Shown: in pieces, positions 1-5,933 of the stretch
Layout of the letters: each line of letters opens with the position of its first letter
Numbering within the stretch: the first letter of the stretch is position 1
Assembly: GCA_958423465.1 (NCBI GenBank)
Contig: CATZRD010000017.1
Location: 1-43,823 of the forward strand
DNA: 43,823 nucleotides
Direction of reading: 5' to 3'
DNA from: an uncultured Oscillospiraceae bacterium
Lineage (GTDB): Bacteria; Bacillota; Clostridia; Oscillospirales; Oscillospiraceae
Notes under the pieces: generated by a model
Seen by the model: the letters and a program-made list of their open reading frames with translations, nothing else
Database searches by the model: none
Told to the model about the DNA's origin: nothing
Position numbers and translations under genes: made by a program

Positions 1-136
1 AGCCGCAGTCATATGTATTAGGTGGGAGAAACCACCCTTTACATATTAACTCTTGCGTCTTGATGCTCTCGCTGTCCCCTTGCGCCATATCGTCTTTCGA
101 CAGGCGGCAGTAGAGGGCTGTCCGTAAAACGCCCAT
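1..136 (-). CDS. Serine site-specific recombinase, N-terminal fragment (runs off the window)
   Basis: Reading left from an ATG at 136, about 30 codons match the N-terminus of large serine recombinases that integrate and excise clostridial mobile elements. They include the YxRxS motif (YCRLSKDD), whose serine (residue 13) would be the nucleophile, and then a D-S-E-S-I pattern. An AAAAGGAGG ribosome site lies 7 nt upstream, and the ATG directly follows the stop of the 63-aa gene, so the two are probably translationally coupled. After residue ~31 (TQEL) the frame stays open, but the translation no longer resembles the family, and an inverted repeat (11-46) lies at that point. The gene may be broken by an insertion or be a degraded copy. 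The family call is good for this short stretch. Whether the gene is intact cannot be judged. Confidence 0.6.
   Translation of the reverse strand, partial: MGVLRTALYCRLSKDDMAQGDSESIKTQELICKGWFLPPNTYDCG
11..46. repeat. Imperfect hairpin at the point where recombinase homology is lost
   Basis: Outer arms ATATGTA (11-17) and TACATAT (40-46) and inner arms GGTGG (21-25) and CCACC (32-36) enclose a GAGAAA loop. Subterminal hairpins of this kind occur at the ends of IS200/IS605-type elements. That would explain why the recombinase reading changes here, but the rest of any element lies outside the window. Confidence 0.45.
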
Positions 137-328
137 TCAGATGACCTCCTTTTCCTGTTTTCTGTTTTCATTGTATTGCGTATCTTTTACATTCTCAAAG
201 GTGCGAACGGAATGATTTTCCCGGCGTACCGCATCCACCAGCAGGGAGATAAAAACCTCCCGCATATCCCTGTTTCCCGTATAGACCGCCTGCACCTTTA
301 TCTTCGGGTGAACTGTCTTTCTCGCCAT
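137..328 (-). CDS. Small basic protein of the mobile element, unknown function
   Basis: A 63-residue protein with a basic N-terminus (MARKTVHPKIKV) and a charged C-terminus rich in Asn, Arg, Glu and Lys. I recognise no domain. The start is supported by GGAGG 8 nt upstream. The stop codon directly precedes the recombinase ATG, so the two should be translated together. Small proteins before the recombinase are common in clostridial transposons (for example TnpW-like ORFs), but I cannot match this sequence to a named one. A role in recombination, such as an accessory or excision factor, is inferred from position only. Confidence 0.6.
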   Translation of the reverse strand: MARKTVHPKIKVQAVYTGNRDMREVFISLLVDAVRRENHSVRTFENVKDTQYNENRKQEKEVI

Positions 329-390
329 AGCCGTATCCTCCCATCAAACGGAAAGGGGGAGCGCCCGCAGGCGTTCCCCCTCTCAATACG

Positions 391-615
391 TCATTCTGAA
401 AACAGACTTCGCAGGGCCAGAAACAGGTTTTTCGCCTCAACCTCCGTCAGCGCAATGCCCTTGCCGCATTTCTCCCGACCGGGCGACCAACTCCGAATGT
501 CGTACTTCGGCTCTGCACCGTTCCACGATACAAGGTTGAGTTCCTTCGTATATCCGCTGCCGCTGGTGGACAGCACCGCAATTTCCTGTTTGATTTCACT
601 CTGAATATCTTTCAT
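391..615 (-). CDS. PC4/YdbC-family single-stranded DNA-binding protein
   Basis: A 74-residue protein with the pattern of bacterial PC4-like (YdbC) proteins: an N-terminal strand (IAVLSTSGSGYTKELNLVSW), the conserved W-N-G-x-E-P-K-Y-D-I-R-S-W core and a C-terminal helix (LTEVEAKNLFLALRSL). These proteins form dimers that bind ssDNA without sequence specificity. The size fits a single PC4 domain. Its place in an operon with a relaxase, a ParB-like protein and a recombinase suggests it protects or handles ssDNA during conjugative transfer or replication of the element. The AGGAG upstream of the ATG is spaced a little far (about 12 nt), so weak initiation is possible. Confidence 0.8.
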   Translation of the reverse strand: MKDIQSEIKQEIAVLSTSGSGYTKELNLVSWNGAEPKYDIRSWSPGREKCGKGIALTEVEAKNLFLALRSLFSE

Positions 616-640
616 AAAATTGCTTCGCTCCTTTCCAATA

Positions 641-1495
641 CTACCGGCTGTCCCGGTTCCGTTTTTTCTGCAATTCCCGTTCCAACAGGCGGATGATGGT
701 TTCCACTACCTGCTGGGGCGTAGTCCCCTTGGGAAAATACTTCCGCAGCTTGTCCATACCGATTTTGACGGTTTCCCGCTGGTTGCCCTTTTCCTCGGTC
801 ATAATGGCAAAAATAGCGTCCATATCAAGCTGTCCCGCTTGGCTCAGCTTCTTCATGCGCTGGGCCTGGGCCAGTGAGGGCGTGGCATCCTCGCTCTCCA
901 TCGTGGTGAGCAGATTTTCCTGTTCCTCCTGTGTCAAAAAGGACAACTCCGCCCCCGGCGTGAGGGCGATCCTGCCCTCGTCCACCATCTGCAAAATAGA
1001 CGGCAACAACTCCGTCAGACGGATAAACCGCTGCACCGTGGACTTGCTGACGCCAAAGCCCTTTGCCACGATTTCATCCGTTCGCGACTTCGTACCAACT
1101 TGGGACAATGTTAGGTCTGTACGGTAGCCCTGTCGTTTCATAGCGTCCAGTTTCAGCTTATAGGCAAAGGCCCGCTCTGACGGGAGAATGTTCTCCCGCT
1201 GGATGTTGCTGTCCACAAGGGTGATGATGGCCTGATCCCGGTCTAAGGGCAGAACAAAGGCGGGGACGGTATTTATCCCCGCCAGTTCCGACGCCCGAAT
1301 GCGCCGCTGTCCCGCTATGACCTCGTAGCCGTTCCCATCCTCCGCAGGGCGGGTGATGACCGGCGCGGTCATGCCAAATTCTTTAATGCTCTCCGATAGC
1401 TCCATAAGCCGCTCGTCCTCCACCAGATGAAAAGGATTATCCGGGAACGGGTGAAGTTCCGCTATTTTCAACACTGTCAATTTCTGCTTTTTCAT
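641..1495 (-). CDS. ParB/Spo0J-family partition-like protein of the mobile element
   Basis: A 284-residue protein with the ParB N-terminal domain: DNPFHL near residue 20, and G-Q-R-R-I-R-A-S-E-L-A-G around 62-73, the motif that binds and hydrolyses CTP in the family. The N-Q-R-E-N-like element appears as NIQRENILPSERA. A central helix-turn-helix follows (GFGVSKSTVQRFIRL, about 147-161), then a charged C-terminus of the kind that dimerises. No ParA is adjacent; stand-alone ParB-like proteins are usual in clostridial integrative elements, where they may aid maintenance or regulate the operon. The start has AGAGGT just upstream, and the gene begins 4 nt after the relaxase stop. The parS-like target was not identified. 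Confidence 0.85.
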   Translation of the reverse strand: MKKQKLTVLKIAELHPFPDNPFHLVEDERLMELSESIKEFGMTAPVITRPAEDGNGYEVIAGQRRIRASELAGINTVPAFVLPLDRDQAIITLVDSNIQRENILPSERAFAYKLKLDAMKRQGYRTDLTLSQVGTKSRTDEIVAKGFGVSKSTVQRFIRLTELLPSILQMVDEGRIALTPGAELSFLTQEEQENLLTTMESEDATPSLAQAQRMKKLSQAGQLDMDAIFAIMTEEKGNQRETVKIGMDKLRKYFPKGTTPQQVVETIIRLLERELQKKRNRDSR

Positions 1496-1499
1496 CCTG

Positions 1500-2465
1500 C
1501 TACCTCTCCCGCGGCCTGTTTCTGCCGGTTTTCTGTATTTCCGCCAGCACTTCGGGCGGTATCTTCCTCAACAGCCGCTCCATCTGCTGATTGGTGCGCT
1601 GTAACTCAAATATCCGCCGGTTGGCCTCCTGCACCTTTAGTTCCTCGGCATACCGTTCCTCCCGCATATAGTCGGCAAAATCGGAGGACTGCCTGACCTG
1701 TCGTTTCAGGCTTTCAATATAATCGCCCTGCTTGCCGACCTCCCTTGAAAATCTCTCCACATCGGGGAGCCACGCGGAGAGCAGCGCCAGCGCCCTGTCC
1801 CGCTTTTTCCCGGCGTTAAAGGCGTTGATGTCGGAGAGGGCCTTGATGATCTCGCCATACTGCTTATCCAGCCTGCCGCCCAGCTTGAACAGCCAGGTGG
1901 GGATATGCTTTCGCTTGGTAATCATGGAGGACTCCCCACGCTGCAATTCCGGCCAGCTTGCCGACATACGCTCATGGTAGGCGGTCTGCCACTCTGAAAG
2001 GCTCTTTTGATTTCCCAGCAGGGTTTTAGCCGACAGCTTTCCCTCCGGCGTGATGGGGACAAAGCAAAGGTGCATATGGGGCGTTTTCTCATCCATATGC
2101 ACCACGGCGGAAATGATATTCTGTTTCCCGATACGCTCTGAAACAAAGTCCAGGGCCTTTGTAAAATAGGTTTTCTGTTCCGCTAATGATAGACTGCACA
2201 TAAACTCCGGCGATGCTGTGATGAGGGTTTCCACCAGCATCACACTGTCCCGGCGCACCCGGCATCCCGCCGCCGCGACCATGCGGTTGATCTCCTTTTT
2301 GTAGGTGTACCGGGGCGGGGCGACAAGGTGATAGTTCTCCTTGGAACGCTGGGTATCAATGTCCGGGTTGCTCTTGTACGCCTCCTTCTTCCGCTCGTTG
2401 TGGCGCTCACAGGCCGCGACGGAGCCTGCCTTGCGCTTCTGGAAGCGCAGGATCGCATAAGGCAT
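1500..2465 (-). CDS. MobV-family relaxase (Pre/Mob plasmid recombination enzyme)
   Basis: A 321-residue relaxase that would nick oriT and lead the transferred strand into a recipient through a helper conjugation machine. The N-terminus MPYAILRFQK and HNER (22-25) are typical of Pre/Mob proteins. The metal-binding motif HMDEKTPHMH lies at 123-132. The C-terminal third (about 220-321) is charged and predicted helical or coiled-coil. I chose the ATG at 2465 because it gives the family N-terminus and has AGGAGG 9 nt upstream; the open frame continues to 2726, but that part is the repeat-rich non-coding region. ParB and the ssDNA-binding protein follow in the same operon. No type IV secretion gene is visible, so the element is probably mobilizable rather than self-transmissible, within the limits of the window. 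Confidence 0.87.
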   Translation of the reverse strand: MPYAILRFQKRKAGSVAACERHNERKKEAYKSNPDIDTQRSKENYHLVAPPRYTYKKEINRMVAAAGCRVRRDSVMLVETLITASPEFMCSLSLAEQKTYFTKALDFVSERIGKQNIISAVVHMDEKTPHMHLCFVPITPEGKLSAKTLLGNQKSLSEWQTAYHERMSASWPELQRGESSMITKRKHIPTWLFKLGGRLDKQYGEIIKALSDINAFNAGKKRDRALALLSAWLPDVERFSREVGKQGDYIESLKRQVRQSSDFADYMREERYAEELKVQEANRRIFELQRTNQQMERLLRKIPPEVLAEIQKTGRNRPRER

Positions 2466-2514
2466 GGCGCTGTCCCTCCTATCGAAATGTGTGGGTAGAT
2501 TGATGGTGCGTCCG

Positions 2515-2587
2515 CCCGGCAGGGTGACAGCGGTGACGGTGGTGACAGGTAATTTGAGATACCCCCCTCCGCTGTCACCCTGCCGGG
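2515..2587. repeat. 19-bp perfect inverted repeat
   Basis: The arm at 2515-2533 (CCCGGCAGGGTGACAGCGG) and its exact reverse complement at 2569-2587 flank 35 bp that contain two more GTGAC copies. It lies 50 bp upstream of the relaxase start, a normal position for an oriT arm. Confidence 0.85.
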
Positions 2588-2590
2588 AGA

Positions 2591-2703
2591 ACACCCCGGA
2601 AACGCAAAATGCGGGGGCGGGCTTTCCTCGCCTTTCGGCTCGTAAAGCGCCACCCCCGCGGTCGAAAAAATCTCCGATTTTTCCGACTGCGTTTCCGGGG
2701 TGT
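2591..2703. repeat. Nested inverted repeats forming a three-way (cruciform-like) structure
   Basis: A closing stem pairs 2591-2606 (ACACCCCGGAAACGCA) exactly with 2688-2703. Inside lie two further hairpins: GCGGGGG (2611-2617) with CCCCCGC (2653-2659), and an A/T-rich hairpin with GTCG...CGAC ends around 2661-2687. Such nesting is typical of single-strand origins and transfer origins, not of coding DNA. Confidence 0.8.
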
Positions 2704-2763
2704 AACACACTACACCTTGCAAGCAAGGCCGTGTGCCAGACGTTCCCTCTGGACTCCCTTTTT

Positions 2764-2808
2764 GCAGGGCTGCGCCCTGCGTGAACCGCCGCGCCCGCAG
2801 CGGTTCAC
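2764..2808. repeat. Two consecutive hairpins at the end of the ATPase gene
   Basis: GCAGGGC (2764-2770) pairs with GCCCTGC (2774-2780), and GTGAACCGC (2781-2789) pairs with GCGGTTCAC (2800-2808). The second overlaps the ATPase stop codon (2805-2807). Neither is followed by a T-run on the minus strand, so they need not terminate transcription. Confidence 0.7.
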
Positions 2809-3842
2809 CGGGTGACGGTGACGGCGGCTCCCGTGTTTTGGGGCATCCCAAAATCACTGTCACCGCTGTCACCACCGTCACCCCGCGAGAGGACGATCCG
2901 CCGCCCTGTCTTTGTCCGATGGTAGGCATAGCGGAGGTTGTTCTCCCGCAGAACTGTCGCGTGATACTCGTTCAGCAGTTTTGTAATGACGGTGGGGGCG
3001 GTGTCCGTTTCCCCCATCCGCTCCAGCAGTTCGGTAGCCGTACCGCTCCACTCCCGTCTGCCCTCCATAAAGGCCACCAGCCGAAAAAGAACAGGCGGCA
3101 CTTCCAGCGCCGCAAGCTGTACCTGCGATTTCCGCTCCACCAGTTCCCAACTGCAATCACGGAAACGGAGGGTAAATTCCTGGTACTCAATATCCCTGCC
3201 GATGGCGTAGAGGGCAGCGGTGTCCGAGGCCCGGTGTTCCTTTTCCAGAACAAAGGTGGCGTCCGCGCCGCCCGTCAGCCCGGTCGTCCCGGACACCCGG
3301 TTGAAGATGTCGCTGTCGCCCTGCTTGCGGATATGGTGGACGACCACCACCGCCAGCGAGTGCCTGTCCGCAAAATCCTTGAGCAGCGATATATCCCCGT
3401 AGTCGTTGGCATAGGCGTTGTCCTTGGACGCGGTACGAACCTTCTGCAAGGTGTCAATGACGATGAGCCGGGTGCCGGGGCGCTCCTTGAGATATTCCTC
3501 AAGCTGTCCCACCAGCCCGTCCGTCAGCTTGCAGCTTGCCACCGCAAAGCGCAGACGTTCGCTCGCCGTATCCGTCAGCTTGAAAAGCCTGTCCTGGACG
3601 CGGTAAAAGGTATCCTCCAGACACAGGTACAGCACGTCCCCCGGCGTAGTCGGCAGCTCCCACAGGGGCCTGCCCTCCGACACGCACAGGCACAGCTTGA
3701 GCATGAGCCAGCTTTTTCCAATCTTCTGCGCCCCGCAGAACAGGCTCAAGCCGGTGGGGAGCAGACCGTCCACCACGAAACAGGGCTTTTCAAGCGGTTG
3801 GCAGAGCAGCGTGTCCGCGTCCACCGTTTTGAGCCTTTTCAT
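2805..3842 (-). CDS. RepA/KaiC-like AAA ATPase (plasmid-type helicase family)
   Basis: A 345-residue RecA-fold ATPase. Walker A is GAQKIGKS at 37-44. Walker B is the hydrophobic strand ending in D (LIVIDT, 126-131). A conserved VVHHIRK segment follows, and then a GTTGLTGGAD loop. The fold matches the AAA_25/RepA-helicase group found in mobile-element replication modules. The C-terminus (about 310-345) is rich in Gly, Asp and Ser because it is encoded by the GTGAC-type repeats that run into the non-coding region. The ATG at 3842 overlaps the stop of a small upstream ORF (ATGA), which suggests translational coupling. It likely helps replicate or process the element before transfer; a direct helicase role is inferred from the family. 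Confidence 0.8.
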   Translation of the reverse strand: MKRLKTVDADTLLCQPLEKPCFVVDGLLPTGLSLFCGAQKIGKSWLMLKLCLCVSEGRPLWELPTTPGDVLYLCLEDTFYRVQDRLFKLTDTASERLRFAVASCKLTDGLVGQLEEYLKERPGTRLIVIDTLQKVRTASKDNAYANDYGDISLLKDFADRHSLAVVVVHHIRKQGDSDIFNRVSGTTGLTGGADATFVLEKEHRASDTAALYAIGRDIEYQEFTLRFRDCSWELVERKSQVQLAALEVPPVLFRLVAFMEGRREWSGTATELLERMGETDTAPTVITKLLNEYHATVLRENNLRYAYHRTKTGRRIVLSRGDGGDSGDSDFGMPQNTGAAVTVTR

Positions 3843-3946
3843 GGCGGCACCCCCTTCGGCGTTTTCTCTTGGCGTAGTACATAGTCGATTACCTCCTTTG
3901 AAAATTCACACCCCGAATGAACGGGATATGTAGCACAGGCCGCCAT
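3839..3946 (-). CDS. Small ORF coupled to the ATPase gene
   Basis: A 35-residue frame beginning MAACATYPVH and ending VLRQEKTPKGVPP. Its stop overlaps the ATPase start as ATGA, a common sign of translational coupling, and its C-terminal half reads like real coding sequence. The same frame is open without a start codon back to about 4014, so the true start may differ or a longer gene may have decayed. I do not recognise a domain. Confidence 0.4.
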   Translation of the reverse strand: MAACATYPVHSGCEFSKEVIDYVLRQEKTPKGVPP

Positions 3947-4021
3947 ACGGTTCCACGCCCAACTCTGGCCGAGTTTTCGCTGCCGGCGCTGTGCGCGATT
4001 TGAGCAAAGGGCACGCTCTTA

Positions 4022-4114
4022 TCATGGCATACTATCCTCTGCGGCAGGTATCTCTCTGACGGCTGCTATTCGATTTTCAAAGGGGAGGTAATGTGCCTCC
4101 GCCTGTTTACTCAC
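4022..4114 (-). CDS. Possible 30-aa element protein with GTG start
   Basis: This frame translates as a hydrophilic peptide containing AHYLPFENRIAAVREIPAAE, which looks coding. The suggested GTG lacks a good ribosome site, and the frame is open further upstream through the hairpin at 4162-4203. It could be the remains of the first gene of the element operon. No function is assigned. Confidence 0.3.
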   Translation of the reverse strand: MSKQAEAHYLPFENRIAAVREIPAAEDSMP

Positions 4115-4161
4115 GAATAACTGTTTTTGAAAGTCTACTCCGTCAAATTTCCAGAGGAAAT

Positions 4162-4203
4162 AAAAAAGCGCCCGCCCATGGCCGAAAGGCCAGAGGCAAG
4201 CGC
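4162..4203 (-). terminator. Strong minus-strand terminator without an obvious gene
   Basis: On the minus strand, GCGCTTGCC...TGGCC-TTTC-GGCCA...GGCGGGCGC is followed by six T. No minus-strand gene is visible to its right before the MATE promoter at 4321. It may insulate the element from outside transcription or be left over from the pre-insertion locus. The 4204-4320 stretch holds nothing else I can name. Confidence 0.65.
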
Positions 4204-4320
4204 CTAATATGCGTTTATGTTCTCTAAAAAAGTTTTACATCTGTCAACAGCGGAGATGTTTTGCCGCCGCTCTTTTGACCCGCCGGGACGCAAAAAAGTT
4301 CTAAAACGAACAAAAAGGGC

Positions 4321-4349
4321 GTGACAAACGGGGCAGGCTGTGGTATACT
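4321..4349 (+). promoter_or_regulatory. Promoter of the first MATE gene
   Basis: GTGACA, 17-bp spacer, TATACT, with an extended TG at 4341-4342. It lies 42 bp before the ATG. Confidence 0.75.
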
Positions 4350-4390
4350 GCCTTTCTGCGGGGGCACTCCCCGGGAAAGGAAGAAACGAC

Positions 4391-5788
4391 ATGTCCACGC
4401 AGCCACAGAAAAACGATATCTCCAGCCAGCTGGGGACGGCCCCAGTGGGGAAGCTGCTGCTGAAGCTGGCGGCGCCCACAGTGGTGGCCCAGCTGGTGAA
4501 TCTGCTCTATAATATCGTGGACCGGATCTACATTGGCCATATGCCGGAGGTGGGGCGGGTGGCCCTGACCGGCGTGGGACTGTGTTTTCCGGTGATCTAT
4601 CTCATCAGCGGCTTCACCATGCTGGTGGCCCAGGGCGGCGCGCCCCGGGCGGCCATCGCCATGGGAGAGGGGAAGGACGACCAGGCGGAGGCCATCATGG
4701 GCAGCTGCTTCACCTGCCTGATCGGAACGGCCCTGGCGCTGACGGCGGCCTTCTGGGTCTGGGGCGAGAAGCTGCTGTGGCTCTTCGGGTGCAGCCAGGA
4801 GACCATCGTGTACGCCCTGCCCTATATGCGCATCTACGCCAGCGGCTCTCTCTTTGTGATGATGGCCCTGGGCATGAATATGTTCGTCACCACCCAGGGC
4901 TTTACCCGCTTCAGCATGAAGGCGGTGCTTCTGGGGGCGGTGACCAATATCGTGCTGGACCCCATCTTTATCTACGGGCTGCACATGGGGGTCCAGGGCG
5001 CGGCCCTGGCCACGGTGATCTCCCAGGCGGTCAGCGGCATATGGGTGGTGCGGTTCCTCATGGGGGACGCTACCAAGCTGCGGCTGAAGCGGGAGAACCT
5101 GCGCCCCCGGTGGCAGCTGATGAAGCCGGTGCTGGCCCTGGGCCTGGCGCCCTTCATTATGCAGACCACCGAGGCTCTGGTGAACGTGGCCTTCAACTCC
5201 TCCCTCCAGCGCTACGGCGGGGACATCCCCGTGGGGGCCATGACCGTGGCCAGCACGGTGATGCAGATGATCTGGATCCCCACCCAGGGCCTGGGCCAGG
5301 GGGCGCAGCCCATCATCAGCTACAACTACGGGGCCAGAAACGGCCAGCGGGTGAAGGAGGCGTTTTGGGCTCTGCTGCGGGTGAGCATGGTGCTGCTCAT
5401 GAGCTTCTGGGCGCTGGTGGAGCTGTTCCCCGCATTCTTCATCAAGATCTTCAACAACGAGCCGGAGCTGCTGGATACGGCGGTGTGGACCCTGCGGCTG
5501 TACATGGGCTCCATGGGCCTGTTCGGCATCCAGATGACCGTGCAGCAGACCATGATGTCCATTGGGCGGGCCAAGGCGTCCCTGTTCATCGCCTGCCTGC
5601 GGAAGGTGATCCTGCTGATCCCGCTGATCTACCTGCTGCCCCGGTTCTTTGAGAACAAGGTGTTCGCCGTGTTCCTGGCGGAGCCGGTGAGCGACTTCAT
5701 CTCCGTGACCGTGTCCGCCATCGTGTGCTTCTTTGTCCTTCGCAAGGAGCTGGCGGCTATGGAGCAGCAGCCAGGACCGAACACATAA
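4391..5788 (+). CDS. MATE family multidrug/toxin efflux transporter
   Basis: A 465-residue integral membrane protein with about 12 hydrophobic segments and the internal two-fold similarity of MATE exporters. The N-terminal half opens with LLKLAAPTVVAQLVNLLYNIVDRIYIGH, and the second half repeats the pattern around ALGLAPFIMQTTEALVN. The Q-G-L-G-Q-G-A-Q-P-I-I-S-Y-N-Y-G segment is typical. Family members export cationic drugs, dyes or metabolites in exchange for Na+ or H+; the substrate cannot be read from sequence. I chose the ATG at 4391 because AGGAAG lies upstream and the promoter at 4321-4349 excludes the earlier in-frame ATG at 4340. It is a single-gene unit with its own terminator. Confidence 0.9.
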   Translation: MSTQPQKNDISSQLGTAPVGKLLLKLAAPTVVAQLVNLLYNIVDRIYIGHMPEVGRVALTGVGLCFPVIYLISGFTMLVAQGGAPRAAIAMGEGKDDQAEAIMGSCFTCLIGTALALTAAFWVWGEKLLWLFGCSQETIVYALPYMRIYASGSLFVMMALGMNMFVTTQGFTRFSMKAVLLGAVTNIVLDPIFIYGLHMGVQGAALATVISQAVSGIWVVRFLMGDATKLRLKRENLRPRWQLMKPVLALGLAPFIMQTTEALVNVAFNSSLQRYGGDIPVGAMTVASTVMQMIWIPTQGLGQGAQPIISYNYGARNGQRVKEAFWALLRVSMVLLMSFWALVELFPAFFIKIFNNEPELLDTAVWTLRLYMGSMGLFGIQMTVQQTMMSIGRAKASLFIACLRKVILLIPLIYLLPRFFENKVFAVFLAEPVSDFISVTVSAIVCFFVLRKELAAMEQQPGPNT

Positions 5789-5797
5789 GGCAAAAAG

Positions 5798-5829
5798 TTA
5801 TGGGCCGCCTGTGCGGCCCATAATTTTTT
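5798..5829 (+). terminator. Rho-independent terminator after the MATE gene
   Basis: An 11-bp perfect stem (TTATGGGCCGC / GCGGCCCATAA) with a CTGT loop and six T. Confidence 0.92.
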
Positions 5830-5851
5830 GCGGATTTCCATGGTTTTCCGC

Positions 5852-5880
5852 TTCCCATTTGTGCTAAGTTATGGTAAACT
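5852..5880 (+). promoter_or_regulatory. Likely promoter of the double-muramidase gene
   Basis: TTCCCA, 17-bp spacer, TAAACT with an extended TG. The -35 is weak. It starts about 50 nt before the ATG at 5934. Confidence 0.5.
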
Positions 5881-5933
5881 ATCCCCACAGTATCGACCGC
5901 GTTCGACAAAACCCGGAGAAAGAGAGAGGACCC

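Larger units (their letters stand above)
2466..2804. other. 339-bp structured non-coding region, candidate oriT and/or replication origin
   Basis: No convincing gene fits between the relaxase start and the ATPase stop. The stretch is packed with perfect inverted repeats (listed separately) and with GTGAC/GTCAC repeats (near 2524, 2533, 2541, 2573 and, just beyond, 2811, 2817, 2873, 2882). MobV elements usually keep oriT next to the relaxase gene, and iteron-like repeats beside a RepA-like ATPase can mark an origin. The function is inferred from position and structure. Confidence 0.5.

Noticed and set aside
3790..3882. 30-codon frame starting MYYAKRK with a strong AAAGGAGG site
   Set aside because: The overlapping frame ending in ATGA at the ATPase start reads more like protein; this one overlaps the ATPase N-terminus and has no recognisable content.
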